DNA of 64,000 bases. It comes from RZZS01 sp964491785 (GTDB lineage Bacteria > Pseudomonadota > Alphaproteobacteria > Micavibrionales > Micavibrionaceae). Below, in pieces: positions 52,136 through 61,776 of this stretch. A program made the position numbers and the translations under genes. Within the stretch, counting starts at the first letter, position 1. Every line of letters starts with the position of its first letter. The notes beneath the pieces are model-generated. The model ran no database searches, was not told the origin of the DNA, and saw only the letters and a program-made list of their open reading frames with translations. The stretch spans positions 1 to 64,000 of the forward strand of contig CAZBGS010000002.1 of NCBI GenBank assembly GCA_964491785.1. Reading direction: 5' to 3'.

Positions 52136-52750
52136 ATGTGTGCATTAAGCCTGTTTAACCGCACTAAAGACGCTGCTGTCTGGCTGATGGCGGGGTTGGG
52201 GAACCCCGGAGAAAAATATTCCCGCCATCGCCACAACGCGGGATTTATGGCGATCAACAGCATTGCTAGCGCTTCAGGCATTGAATCTTTAAAATCTAAA
52301 TTTCATGGCGTTTATGGTTCGATAACGCTTGAAGGCGAGAAATGCATTATCCTCAAGCCGTTGACGATGATGAATAATTCCGGACAGAGCGTGTCGGCGG
52401 CGGCGAAGTTTTACAAAATTCCGCCAGAGAGGATTATTATTTTTCATGACGAGATAGATCTTGCGCCGGGTAAAGTCCGGGTGAAGCAGGGGGGCGGGGC
52501 GGCTGGCCATAACGGTCTGCGATCGTGCGACGCACATCTCGGGACAGCGGATTACTGGCGGGTTCGCATCGGCGTCGGGCATCCGGGGCACAAGGATCAG
52601 GTTCATAATTACGTGCTCGGCGATTTCTCCAAAGCCGATCAGGAATGGCTGGAACCATTGCTGGGCAGGATTGCCGGTAACGCAGGTCTTCTGGTGAAGG
52701 GCCGGATGAACGACTTCGCCAGTCTGGTTTCGGGTAATCTGGCAGGCTGA
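52136..52750 (+). CDS. pth: Peptidyl-tRNA hydrolase
   Basis: 204-aa enzyme recycling peptidyl-tRNA released by stalled ribosomes. Conserved features are GLGNPGEKYSRHRHNAGF (catalytic His in RHNAG), LKPLTMMNNSGQSV, IIFHDEIDLAPGKVRVKQGGGAAGHNGLRS and RIGVGHPG. The N-terminal nine residues before the fold are slightly long; the GTG at 52136 follows the rplY stop by nine bases, and a later start would remove part of that tail only. It lies in the standard rplY-pth-ychF run. Confidence 0.95.
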   Translation: MCALSLFNRTKDAAVWLMAGLGNPGEKYSRHRHNAGFMAINSIASASGIESLKSKFHGVYGSITLEGEKCIILKPLTMMNNSGQSVSAAAKFYKIPPERIIIFHDEIDLAPGKVRVKQGGGAAGHNGLRSCDAHLGTADYWRVRIGVGHPGHKDQVHNYVLGDFSKADQEWLEPLLGRIAGNAGLLVKGRMNDFASLVSGNLAG

Positions 52751-52792
52751 AAAATCCTGCTATTTCAGGAACAGGCTAAAAAGGAAATTGAA

Positions 52793-53893
52793 ATGGGATT
52801 TAATTGTGGAATTGTGGGTCTTCCGAATGTCGGCAAGTCGACGCTTTTCAATGCTCTGACGGCTACCGCGGCGGCACAGGCGGCCAATTTCCCCTTTTGC
52901 ACGATAGAGCCGAATATCGGGCGCGTAGCGGTTCCTGACGAGAGACTGGATATAATCGCTAAAATCGCTAAATCGGCCAAGGTGGTTCCGGCGCAGCTTG
53001 AGTTCGTGGATATCGCCGGTCTGGTCAAGGGCGCGAGCAAGGGTGAAGGACTTGGCAACCAGTTTCTTGGCAATATCAGGGAGGTCGATGCGATCATCCA
53101 TGTGCTTAGATGCTTTGAAGACGGGAATATTACCCATGTAGAGGGCAGTGTTGATCCGGTCAGGGATGCCGAGACTGTGGAAACGGAATTGATGCTTGCC
53201 GATCTTGAAAGTCTGGATCGACAGATCGATGGCATTTCGAGGAAAGCCAAGTCGGGAGACAAGGAACTGAAGGCGCAGCTCGATTTCATGGAGACGATCA
53301 AGGCATCGTTATCTGAAGGAAAGCCAGCCAGGACTGTCGAGGCTCCCGACGATATGAAACGGTTCTACTTCATGCTGCATTTGCTTACAGCAAAGCCGGT
53401 GCTTTATGTCTGCAATGTCTGTGAGGGAGATGCGGCTGCGGGTAACGAGTGGACGGAGAAGGTCGCCGCGATGGCGAGCGCGCAAAATGCCGGTTACGTG
53501 ACAATTTGCGCGGCTATCGAGTCTGAAATCGCTGTGCTGGATACCGAGGAAGAGCGCTCGGAATTTCTTGAAACGATCGGGCTTAGCGAGCCGGGATTGA
53601 ACAAAATTATAAGATCGGGGTACAAGCTGCTCAATTTGCAAAACTATTTTACTGCCGGCCCAAAAGAATCCAAGGCATGGACTATCAGGGTCGGGGCCAA
53701 GGCACCTGAAGCTGCGGGCAAGATCCACACAGATTTCGAGAAGGGTTTTATCCGCGCCGAGGTCATCTCATACGAAGACTACATAGCCTGCGGCGGCGAA
53801 GTCGGCGCAAAGGAGCGCGGCAAAATGCGATCCGAAGGCAAGGACTACGTCGTTCAAGACGGAGATGTGGTTTTATTCAGGTTTAATGTGTAG
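52793..53893 (+). CDS. ychF: Redox-regulated ATPase YchF
   Basis: 366-aa P-loop ATPase of the OBG/YchF group (Ola1 homologue), associated with ribosomes and stress responses. G1 is GLPNVGKSTLFNALT, G3 is DIAGLVKGASKGEGLGNQFL, and the NKxD motif that would set GTP specificity is altered (VCNVCEGD), as in ATP-using YchF. A coiled coil (about 125-200) and a C-terminal TGS domain (AWTIRVGAKAPEAAGKIHTDFEKGFIRAEV) complete it. ATG 52793 has AAAAGGAA upstream. Confidence 0.96.
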   Translation: MGFNCGIVGLPNVGKSTLFNALTATAAAQAANFPFCTIEPNIGRVAVPDERLDIIAKIAKSAKVVPAQLEFVDIAGLVKGASKGEGLGNQFLGNIREVDAIIHVLRCFEDGNITHVEGSVDPVRDAETVETELMLADLESLDRQIDGISRKAKSGDKELKAQLDFMETIKASLSEGKPARTVEAPDDMKRFYFMLHLLTAKPVLYVCNVCEGDAAAGNEWTEKVAAMASAQNAGYVTICAAIESEIAVLDTEEERSEFLETIGLSEPGLNKIIRSGYKLLNLQNYFTAGPKESKAWTIRVGAKAPEAAGKIHTDFEKGFIRAEVISYEDYIACGGEVGAKERGKMRSEGKDYVVQDGDVVLFRFNV

Positions 53894-53894
53894 G

Positions 53895-54782
53895 TCATCG
53901 CAACTCGATTTTGCCGTGGACGAGATCTTCGTACGCCTGGCGGAGTTTGCGGGTTATGGGGCCGACGGTGAAGGTCAGGTTGTCGATTTTTCCGACTGCC
54001 GTAACTTCGGCGGCGGTGCCGGTTATGAAGATTTCATCCATTGATTTGAGTTCATCGGGGCGGATTACGGCTTCCATAAAGGGGATATCCATGTCTTTGG
54101 CGAGCTGGATTATTGTCTGGCGGGTCAGGCCGTTCAGGAAGCAGTCGGGTTTAGGGGTGATCAGTACGCCGTCCCTTACTGCGAAGAAGTTCGCGCCGGT
54201 GCCCTCGACGACGTTGCCGCGGTAATCAAGGAAGAGGGCGTCGGTGTATCCTTCCTTTTCCGCCTCCTGTCTGGCCATAGTGTTAATCATGTAAAGTCCG
54301 GCGGCCTTGCTTTCGGTCGGGGCGGTGTCGGGGGCGGGTTTGCGCCAGCGCGAGGTTCGCATGCTGATGCCTTTTTCGCGGATTTCGGGGGGGAAGTAGC
54401 TCGGCCACTCCCAGCAGGCTATGGCCATGTGGGTTTTGCTGAGGTTAACAGCTACGCCCATTTGTTCGCTGCCCCGCCAGGCTACCGGGCGAATATAGCC
54501 GTTTATAATGTTGTTGGCGTCCAGGGCCTCTCTTTTGGCGGCCTCGATTTCCTCTATGCTGTATGGGATTTCCATGCCGAGGATTTCAGCGGAGCGGATC
54601 AGGCGCCGGGTGTGATCCTTGCTGCGGAAGATCTTGCCGCTGTAGGATCTTTCGCCTTCGAACACGCAGCCGCCGTAATGCAGTCCCTGATTAAGCACGT
54701 GGATTTTGGCTTCGCGCCAGGGGACAAGTTTGCCGTCAAACCAGATATAGCCATCACGGTCGTCGAAAGGTATTATTCCCAT
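53895..54782 (-). CDS. ilvE: Branched-chain amino acid aminotransferase
   Basis: 295-aa class IV PLP aminotransferase for the last step of Leu, Ile and Val synthesis. It starts with IIPFDDRDGYIWFDGKLVPWREAKIHVLNQGLHYGGCVFEG, and the class IV signature region is GTAAEVTAVGKID after the NGLTRQTIIQLAKD stretch. The converging gene ychF ends one base before its stop. A divergent promoter region with the response regulator lies at 54783-54900. Confidence 0.95.
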   Translation of the reverse strand: MGIIPFDDRDGYIWFDGKLVPWREAKIHVLNQGLHYGGCVFEGERSYSGKIFRSKDHTRRLIRSAEILGMEIPYSIEEIEAAKREALDANNIINGYIRPVAWRGSEQMGVAVNLSKTHMAIACWEWPSYFPPEIREKGISMRTSRWRKPAPDTAPTESKAAGLYMINTMARQEAEKEGYTDALFLDYRGNVVEGTGANFFAVRDGVLITPKPDCFLNGLTRQTIIQLAKDMDIPFMEAVIRPDELKSMDEIFITGTAAEVTAVGKIDNLTFTVGPITRKLRQAYEDLVHGKIELR

Positions 54783-54900
54783 AGTGTTCTCTTTCCGCTT
54801 CTCAAATTATTCCCGGGTCTATATTCTTCTGCAATTGGTAGTCTGAAATCCAGTAATTTTTACGATGATACCTGATAAAGCTTTAAACGGGTACAACTCA

Positions 54901-55584
54901 ATGCCGCATGTTCTTATCGTCGACGACGACGACAGGATAAGAACGCTGGTGAGCAGATATCTTACCAAAAACGGCTTCGTTACGGCTGAGGCCGATTGTG
55001 CGGCTTCGGCGAGGGCGATGCTGGAGCGGTTCGAGTTCGATGTTATGGTCGTCGATGTTATGATGCCGGGAGAAACAGGGCTGGAGCTTACCGCATGGCT
55101 GCGGGGGAGGTACGATTTTCCGATACTGTTGCTGACAGCTCTGGGTGAAGCAACAGACCGTATCGCGGGGTTCGAGCAGGGGGCGGACGATTACCTTCCA
55201 AAACCTTTCGAGCCGAGGGAACTGGTGCTGAGGCTGCATGCGCTGCTGCGGAGAAGGCCGAAGCAGCCGGAGGTTATACAGCGGTTCTCAGTCGGTAACT
55301 GGAAATACGATCATGAACTGGGAGAAATCGAGGACAGGGTAACGGGCGATAAAATACGTTTGACCAATGTCGAGGTCAGGCTGCTGACGGCGCTTGCCGC
55401 GAAAAGCGGCGAGGCGGTCTCAAGGGAGGATCTTGCCAGAATGTGCGGGCTGGAGGCGGGCGAGCGCACCATAGATGTCCAGGTCACAAGGCTGAGACGT
55501 AAGCTGGGCGAGGACAGCAGAGCACCGAAATATCTGCAGACAGCGCGAGGCAAGGGGTATACCTTGCGAACAGAAAAGCTATGA
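54901..55584 (+). CDS. OmpR-family response regulator
   Basis: 227-aa two-component response regulator. Receiver: acidic pocket DDDD near residue 8-11, phosphoacceptor D52 (VVDVMMPGETG), the Thr of LLTALGE and the Lys of DYLPKPFEP. The C-terminal winged helix contains LTNVEVRLLTALAAKSGEAVSREDLA and IDVQVTRLRRKLGEDSRAPKYLQTARGKGY. I start at ATG 54901, where the receiver begins; the frame extends to 54865. The stop overlaps the kinase start (ATGA), so this is a cognate pair. Confidence 0.95.
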   Translation: MPHVLIVDDDDRIRTLVSRYLTKNGFVTAEADCAASARAMLERFEFDVMVVDVMMPGETGLELTAWLRGRYDFPILLLTALGEATDRIAGFEQGADDYLPKPFEPRELVLRLHALLRRRPKQPEVIQRFSVGNWKYDHELGEIEDRVTGDKIRLTNVEVRLLTALAAKSGEAVSREDLARMCGLEAGERTIDVQVTRLRRKLGEDSRAPKYLQTARGKGYTLRTEKL

Positions 55585-56918
55585 CAGGCAAGAAGCTTTT
55601 AACTGTGAAGAAATACCTTCCGCGCACGCTTTTCGGGCGTTCGCTTATAATCCTTGTTACTCCTATCGTTCTTTTGCAGATTTTTTCGGCCTATATCTTT
55701 TTTGACCGGCACTGGAGCAAGATGTCCGGAAGACTAGCTTTCGCAGTGGCCGGCGAGGTTTCGGTCATTGCCGAGGAAGTCGAAAGAGACCCGTCGCCTG
55801 AGAACGTCAAAGGCATCGCCGGATATGCGGCGAGAAGTCTTGAATTGCTTATCAGTTACGAGCCGGAAGGTAGGCTTGTTTCGCTTGGCAGGAGGCATAA
55901 AGGCTGGGAGACGATAGTTGCCGGGCTGCTTGCCGAGTCGATGGAGAATCAGGTCAGGCGGCCCTTCGATATCGCTGTGGATTCAGATGAGAAGTGGGTT
56001 GCAGTAAGTGTACAACTATCCAACGGATTGTTGCATGTGACAATGCCGCAAAGCCGGTTATTCTCATCGTCCGGGTATATATTTCTGCTTTGGATGATCG
56101 GGATATCAATTGTTCTTATGGTTATAGCCATTATCTTCATGCGGAACCAGATACGCCCGATACGCAGACTGGCGGTGGCTGCAGGGAGGTTTGGCAAGGG
56201 GCGCGATGTTCCGGCTTTCAAGCCTGAAGGTGCATATGAGGTGCGGCAGGCGGCAACGGAATTCCTTAAAATGCACGAACGTATCAAGCGTCAGATTTCC
56301 CAGCGAACGGCAATGCTGGCTGGAGTATCGCATGATCTGAGGACTCCATTGACCCGTCTAAAGCTGCAACTGGAGATGTTCGGTGAAGGGCCTGATGTTG
56401 ACGCCTGCCGTTCGGATATCGAGGCCATGGAAAAGATGATACAGGGATACCTCGATTTTGCCCGCGGGGAGCAGGGTGAGGGCCCCGTATATATCGATCT
56501 TTGCGAAATTCTGGAGCGGCTGGTTTCAATTGCGGGAAGGCAGTGTGAGGACATGGTTGTTTTCTGCGGGGAAGGCGAGCTTGCGCTTTCAGTGAAGCCG
56601 ATGGCAATCGAGCGCTGTTTCGGCAATTTGATTGCCAATGCCTGTAAATATGGAGAGCGTGTATGGGTTAGCGCAAGGCGTCTGGGCGATTATGTGGAAG
56701 TCGCAATCGATGACGACGGGCCAGGAATTCCGGAAGATTTGTACGAAGATGTCTTCCGTCCTTTCTACAGGGTTGATAACTCCAGGAATCCGGAAACGGG
56801 CGGCGTAGGGCTTGGTCTTCCGATTGCAATGGATATTGTACACGGTCACGGTGGCAGGATATGGCTTGAGAAAAGCAATCGTGGCGGCCTGAGGGTAGTA
56901 GTTCATATTCCCGTCTAA
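55581..56918 (+). CDS. EnvZ-like sensor histidine kinase
   Basis: 445-aa membrane kinase coupled to the preceding regulator. Two transmembrane helices (about 21-41 and 167-188) bracket a periplasmic domain of about 125 residues. HAMP follows at about 189-240. The phosphoacceptor is H251 in GVSHDLRTPLTRLKLQLEM, an H-box like that of EnvZ. The N box is CFGNLIANACKYG, with G1 DDDGPGIP and G2 GGVGLGLPI. The pair resembles EnvZ/OmpR, so an envelope stress or osmotic signal is the first guess. Confidence 0.95.
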   Translation: MTGKKLLTVKKYLPRTLFGRSLIILVTPIVLLQIFSAYIFFDRHWSKMSGRLAFAVAGEVSVIAEEVERDPSPENVKGIAGYAARSLELLISYEPEGRLVSLGRRHKGWETIVAGLLAESMENQVRRPFDIAVDSDEKWVAVSVQLSNGLLHVTMPQSRLFSSSGYIFLLWMIGISIVLMVIAIIFMRNQIRPIRRLAVAAGRFGKGRDVPAFKPEGAYEVRQAATEFLKMHERIKRQISQRTAMLAGVSHDLRTPLTRLKLQLEMFGEGPDVDACRSDIEAMEKMIQGYLDFARGEQGEGPVYIDLCEILERLVSIAGRQCEDMVVFCGEGELALSVKPMAIERCFGNLIANACKYGERVWVSARRLGDYVEVAIDDDGPGIPEDLYEDVFRPFYRVDNSRNPETGGVGLGLPIAMDIVHGHGGRIWLEKSNRGGLRVVVHIPV

Positions 56919-57029
56919 ACTGCATGCGGTTAGCCGGGTATTATTTTTTTTATTCTGTAATTTTTAGCAATGTTTTAACTTTCAAGGCAGAAAGTACATT
57001 AAGATAGTAATTTATCTTATAGTATTATT

Positions 57030-59621
57030 ATGACAGCAAGTTACGGCCATTATGACGATCCTGCGCATATCGTGCGGCCAGAGCCTTCAAGGAACTGGTT
57101 CAAGAGCAATATGGCTCAGCTAATGGTCTTTCTTAACGGGCTGATCCTTACGGCGACTGCTTTCGCTACGCTTACGGTCTTTATTGACGAAATGCTGGAT
57201 GAGGATTACCGGCGCGCTACTGAAGACATCAATCGGGTAGTTGAGGAAAAGATAAACAATCTAGAGATGTCGATTCAAAATATCGGGATCCTGATTAATC
57301 TTTCCGAGAAGATAGATGATGCCGCACTCAAGTCTTCTATCGAGGATCTGCTTCCGGAAAAAGCATATTTCGAAAATGTGATGTGGGCTTATCCCTTCAA
57401 TCGTGAGCGCTGGGAAGTAACCAGTATATATACTAATACTGATGATTCTCTGCCATTAATTGAAATTCCTGATATCTACCAGACAAAACTGGTTCAAAAA
57501 GTACTGGATTCAGGTTTGGACAAGTCAGAACCCGGTTTTATTTCGGGTCTTCCAGGTACGGGAGTTATTACTTCAAAGGGGTTGCCAAAGAGTACTTCAC
57601 TTCCTTTTGCGCTGGTTTTGCCGGTTTACTCGAAATCAGGAGCTTTAAAGGGCATTGTGATAGGAATATCTCATTCCTTGGCGCTTATAGATGCCGACTG
57701 GCTGGTGAAGCGCAAGATCCTTGCCAGCATAGCGCTCAGCGATCGTGAAGAGCTTAGCAAGCTACTTGAAATTGATTACGACGAGCCCAATTCGAAGGTC
57801 AGGCCGCATATTCTTGTCAGGTCAAAGACTCTTAGCATTGGAAGTAATATGCTGGTGTTGGATACCGGGATCAAAGAAGGAAGCAGGGAAGCATTTTTAA
57901 AGGTAATTCCTGTTCTTATGCTGGCCTTCGGGATGATTCTGACCTTGATAGGCACTCTTTATGTGCGCAATAACCAGCATCAATCTCACAAACTGACCAA
58001 CATGAACAAAATGCTGGCGCAAAAAAACGCCGAGCTGAATAGTCAGGTTCATGAAAGGGAGAGGCTTAACAGCGCGTTGCGCAAGGCTGAGCGGGACAAC
58101 AGAGCAATAATCGATTCGGTAAGCGACATAATCTTCGAAGCCAATCCGCAAGGGGAATTGATGTTCCTCAATAATACCTGGGCAAAGGTAACCGGTTTCG
58201 AGCTTGAGCGCTCTCTGGGAAGGAGTCTTTTCGACCTGCTCCATCCCCAGGATCAGGAGGAACAAAGAACCAATTTTTTTCATATGGTTAACGGACAGAA
58301 GCAGGCTTACCGCGCGTTCACACGGCTGAGAACTTCCGACGGGACTTTCAGGTCGGTCGAGCTTGCGGTTTCAATGATCCGCAGGGACGAGAACCAGAAT
58401 ATAAGGGTGGTCGGCACAATTACCGATGTCGAGGAGCGCAGGCGGGCGGAAAAAGCTCTTAGCGAGGCGGAAAAGAAATACCGTACCATCGTCGAGAACG
58501 CTGCCGGAGGAATTTATCAGGTTACTCCGGAAGGGCAATATCTTAGCGCCAACCCGGCTATGGCGAGAATTCTGGGTTATATGTCTCCTGAAGATCTGTT
58601 GCGGGAGGTGCGGAACGCCAATATTCAGGTTTACACAGATCGAAAAAAACGAGCCCTGTTCCTGCGTAGTGTCGAGGCTGAAGATGGCATGCAGGGGTAT
58701 GAAACACAGGTAAGAAAGAAAGACGGTAGTGTTATCTGGATTAACGAGCATACGCGCACTGTTCGGGATGAAGACAGGAATACGCTGTATTTCGAAGGAA
58801 GCATGGAAGACATTACTCACAGGAAGCAGGCGGAAATGGCTCTGCGCGAGGCGAAGGTCAATTCTGACCTTGCCAACAGGGCCAAGTCTGAATTCCTTGC
58901 AAATATGAGCCATGAGCTTCGCACTCCGCTTAATGCGATTATCGGTTTCTCTGAGATTATTAAAAACGAGGTTTTTGGGCCGATTGGCCAAAAAGCGTAT
59001 TGGGAATATGCCAACGAGATTTATGAAAGCGGCAAAAATTTACTGAAAAATATTAATGAAATTCTTGACGTGTCCAGAATCGAGGCCGGTGAAAGGCATT
59101 TGAACGAGGGAGTAGTCGATCTGGCCAAAGTAATGGAGAGCTGTCTTCATATGATGGCCTCTAAAATCGAGGCGAACAAAATGACCGTCAAGAATGATCT
59201 GGGCCGCCTTCCAAAAATCATTGGTGAAGAACTGGCTATCAAACAGGTAATAATGAATATAATTTCTAACGCCGTTAAGTTTACCCCGGAGGGCGGCAGG
59301 ATAACCATTAGCTCCGAGCAGGATACTAACGGGCAGTTACGGATTTCGATTACCGATACCGGGATTGGGCTTGATGAGGCCGAGATAATCAAGGCTTTGT
59401 CGCCATTCGGACAGGTTGATGCCACGCACAGGCGTTCAGGTTCGGGAACGGGGCTGGGTCTTACGCTGGTGGACTCGCTGATGAGGCTGCATGGTGGCAA
59501 GTTTGAGCTGTTTTCGCAGAAGGGGATAGGGACAACGGCAACTCTCATCTTCCCATCACGCAGGGTTACCCTTCAGGAACCTGAAGACAGGCACGACAAG
59601 GCGGATGTTAATAAGGATTAG
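57030..59621 (+). CDS. PAS-domain sensor histidine kinase, orphan
   Basis: 863-aa membrane kinase. Transmembrane helices at about 31-53 and 290-312 flank a periplasmic sensor of about 235 residues with a CHASE-like look (EEKINNLEMSIQNIGILI). Two PAS domains follow (about 350-465 and 475-600, each with PAC-like tails ending VVGTITDVEERRRAEKAL and YFEGSMEDITHRKQAEMAL). The H box is H628 in FLANMSHELRTPLNAIIGFSE, then N, G1 (DTGIGL) and G2 (GTGLGLTL) boxes. The family resembles PleC/DivJ-type kinases. No regulator gene adjoins. Its 3' end overlaps recX by 14 bases. Confidence 0.92.
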   Translation: MTASYGHYDDPAHIVRPEPSRNWFKSNMAQLMVFLNGLILTATAFATLTVFIDEMLDEDYRRATEDINRVVEEKINNLEMSIQNIGILINLSEKIDDAALKSSIEDLLPEKAYFENVMWAYPFNRERWEVTSIYTNTDDSLPLIEIPDIYQTKLVQKVLDSGLDKSEPGFISGLPGTGVITSKGLPKSTSLPFALVLPVYSKSGALKGIVIGISHSLALIDADWLVKRKILASIALSDREELSKLLEIDYDEPNSKVRPHILVRSKTLSIGSNMLVLDTGIKEGSREAFLKVIPVLMLAFGMILTLIGTLYVRNNQHQSHKLTNMNKMLAQKNAELNSQVHERERLNSALRKAERDNRAIIDSVSDIIFEANPQGELMFLNNTWAKVTGFELERSLGRSLFDLLHPQDQEEQRTNFFHMVNGQKQAYRAFTRLRTSDGTFRSVELAVSMIRRDENQNIRVVGTITDVEERRRAEKALSEAEKKYRTIVENAAGGIYQVTPEGQYLSANPAMARILGYMSPEDLLREVRNANIQVYTDRKKRALFLRSVEAEDGMQGYETQVRKKDGSVIWINEHTRTVRDEDRNTLYFEGSMEDITHRKQAEMALREAKVNSDLANRAKSEFLANMSHELRTPLNAIIGFSEIIKNEVFGPIGQKAYWEYANEIYESGKNLLKNINEILDVSRIEAGERHLNEGVVDLAKVMESCLHMMASKIEANKMTVKNDLGRLPKIIGEELAIKQVIMNIISNAVKFTPEGGRITISSEQDTNGQLRISITDTGIGLDEAEIIKALSPFGQVDATHRRSGSGTGLGLTLVDSLMRLHGGKFELFSQKGIGTTATLIFPSRRVTLQEPEDRHDKADVNKD

Positions 59622-60198
59622 TGAGAATTTTAAGCTGGGATTCGGCTTCTTCAATACTCATGCATAAAACCGATCTGGCTGTTTCATAAGAGAACCCGGC
59701 GCGGGCGAAAATCGCAAGTTCTCTGCTATCGTCGCGGCAGGGTGCCGGTGATTGCGTGTCAGGTTTCTTGCCGAAGGCACCGAGTTTGCGTTTTTTTGCC
59801 AGGCGAATTGCGGCAAGGCTATCGTTTTCTTCGATGCCTGATAAGGCATGAAGTATTTCTTGCGGATCGATGCCTTTTTGCGAAAGCCGACAAGCTATTG
59901 ACCTGGAGGAAAGGCCGCGACGTCTATAGGATTCTATCGAGGCTTTTAAATATGCATCGTCATTCAGGAGACCGCAGCGAGTAAAGTCGGCAATCAGGGC
60001 ATCCAGCATGGCAAGGCATTCTTCACGGTTCAGGTCGCAGTGGTGTTCGCATGAGCGTGTAATTTTTCTCGTCATGACTTTACGGAATTGTGCGCTGCTG
60101 GACGCGAATCTCTGGAGGTAGTACAGGCCGGCGTTATGCAGATAAGATTGGGTTATCTTTTTGCGGGGACGTATCTTCTTTCCAGAATTTTCAGGCAT
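59608..60198 (-). CDS. recX: RecX family regulatory protein
   Basis: 196-aa protein with three-helix tandem repeats of the RecX fold, expected to modulate RecA filaments. Recognisable segments are DFTRCGLLNDDAYLKASIESYRRRGLSSRSIACRLSQKGI and the C-terminal FARAGFSYETARSVL. The N-terminal 25 residues are basic (KKIRPRKKIT). It is not next to recA. It converges on the PAS kinase gene with a 14-base 3' overlap. Confidence 0.85.
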   Translation of the reverse strand: MPENSGKKIRPRKKITQSYLHNAGLYYLQRFASSSAQFRKVMTRKITRSCEHHCDLNREECLAMLDALIADFTRCGLLNDDAYLKASIESYRRRGLSSRSIACRLSQKGIDPQEILHALSGIEENDSLAAIRLAKKRKLGAFGKKPDTQSPAPCRDDSRELAIFARAGFSYETARSVLCMSIEEAESQLKILTNPY

Positions 60199-60328
60199 TG
60201 ATTTAAAGAAATTAAAAGTCTGGTGAAATAAAAAAGTTAACTCGCTTTTTTTATTTTAACAAGGTCTACAAGAGGATAAGATTTCAAAGAAGAGACTTGC
60301 GGCGAACTCAAGGGTATCAAATCCATAA

Positions 60329-61153
60329 ATGGCCGAAATTGTTTTTTATCATAGTCCCCGGTCTTTGAAGGGTAAAATTCTTGAGGTAATTCTTCTCGAG
60401 AAAAAGTGCGATTATGAAGCGCGCAAGGTAAACACCTATAAAATGAGCGACCTAAAGCCGATCAGATCAAATCATATTCTGGTCGACGAGCAATTAGTCT
60501 TTTGCCACGGGCGTACAGTTATTGAAGACTTCTATGAAATTCTTTCCTATCTCGAAGAGAAATTCCCCCTTCCCTCGATGATACCCGAAGATGATAAGGG
60601 AAAGGCCGTACAGGAGAAATGGTTGGAGTATATAGAAAGCGTTCCAATGATCGAACTGCTGTATGACCAGACCGGGTTTCCGATCAGAAGCGGGTTTATC
60701 TCCATTTATGAAAGGCGGCTTCAGAAGCTTGAAGCTGCCAGCAAGGCGAAGCCGAAGTTTGCGGCAGGCTATCAGAAAAGTATTGAGGGAGGAAGAAAAG
60801 TGCTGGCGGTTCTCAACGATGAGGAGGACGGCTACTCAGTAAGCCAGAAGCTATTCGAGTTTTTGAATAACATGGAAGCCGCCTTGCTGGGTAAGGACTA
60901 TTTTACTGGAAGCAGGCCGGTGCTAGTCGATTACGTAATTGCCGCGTCGCTGCATGCCCTGAAGACAGCGGGACTTGCAGGAATGTGGCAAGGCGGGAAA
61001 TTTCCGAGGGTAAGTATGTTCTATTCCAGATTCATGAAAAACAAAAATTTCTCACAGGTCTGCCTTGAAAAAGAACCTATCAGGGAAGATATTTATCTTG
61101 CTTTTACCGGGTTGATGTACATCATCAACAAACGCTTGCACGAGCCAGTATAA
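60329..61153 (+). CDS. Glutathione S-transferase-like protein
   Basis: 274-aa cytoplasmic protein. The N-terminal thioredoxin-like domain (IVFYHSPRSLKGKILEVILLEKKCDYEARKV) has Ser in the usual catalytic site, and the helical C-terminal domain has SRPVLVDYVIAASLHAL, the GST N-capping region (Asp). The cis-Pro segment is HILVDEQLVF rather than VPVL, so glutathione binding is uncertain. It is larger than a standard GST (about 210) because of an insertion of about 50 residues (SIYERRLQKLEAASKAKPKF). The lipoprotein gene starts 13 bases after it and is likely co-transcribed. Confidence 0.75.
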   Translation: MAEIVFYHSPRSLKGKILEVILLEKKCDYEARKVNTYKMSDLKPIRSNHILVDEQLVFCHGRTVIEDFYEILSYLEEKFPLPSMIPEDDKGKAVQEKWLEYIESVPMIELLYDQTGFPIRSGFISIYERRLQKLEAASKAKPKFAAGYQKSIEGGRKVLAVLNDEEDGYSVSQKLFEFLNNMEAALLGKDYFTGSRPVLVDYVIAASLHALKTAGLAGMWQGGKFPRVSMFYSRFMKNKNFSQVCLEKEPIREDIYLAFTGLMYIINKRLHEPV

Positions 61154-61166
61154 TCAAGGACATAAA

Positions 61167-61766
61167 TTGAGGGGCAGTAAAAAAACAATTTCTATTCTAA
61201 TTACCGCATGTCTGGTCTCTGTGGCGGGCATTGCCGGGTGTGCGGTCGATGCTGATAAAGGGAAGCCAGTTACCGGGATAACTTTTCAGCATTTTGACGA
61301 ACTACGGCCTCTGGTCAGGAACGTTGAGTTTGAGGACAAAACTGCTCTCAAAACTGATATAAAAGATGTCTCATTTCAATTACCCGATACCCCGCAAAAT
61401 CTTGTTCGCAAACTGACCGAGAACAGAATCGCGCCTGCCGGTGCTTCCGGCACACTCAGGGTAATTGTCGAGGAGGCGGCAGTTTACCGGTTCGATGCCG
61501 ATGAAGGTGAGGGTATCGCCAAAGTGCTCTGGCTTAACAAATATGACGAGTATGTGATTACGTTGCGCGTCCGTTTGTCGCAAATAGAGGATCAAGGGGG
61601 CGAATTACGGGGAACCACTCTTACTTTCAAGCGCAGGATCGAAATTCCTCAAAGCTACTCTCTGGCTCAAAAAGATCACAAATTACATGAAACTCTGGAA
61701 ACATTGGCAGGAGATATTTTCAATTCATTCTCATCCGCATTACGTGAGACTTTCGGCCTGATCTAG
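61167..61766 (+). CDS. Lipoprotein of unknown function
   Basis: 199-aa protein starting at TTG 61167 with AAGGA eight bases upstream. The N-terminus is a signal with lipobox IAGC (acylated Cys about 25), so it should be membrane-anchored in the envelope. The mature part has beta-strand-like repeats (GTLRVIVEEAAVYRF, ITLRVRLSQIEDQGG, GTTLTFKRRIEIPQSYSL) and ends in an amphipathic helix (LAGDIFNSFSSALRETFGL). This resembles small lipoproteins of the DUF4410/LptE-like size class, but I cannot assign a family. It is downstream of the GST-like gene and converges on trkH. Confidence 0.75.
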   Translation: MRGSKKTISILITACLVSVAGIAGCAVDADKGKPVTGITFQHFDELRPLVRNVEFEDKTALKTDIKDVSFQLPDTPQNLVRKLTENRIAPAGASGTLRVIVEEAAVYRFDADEGEGIAKVLWLNKYDEYVITLRVRLSQIEDQGGELRGTTLTFKRRIEIPQSYSLAQKDHKLHETLETLAGDIFNSFSSALRETFGLI

Positions 61767-61776
61767 CGGTGATCGA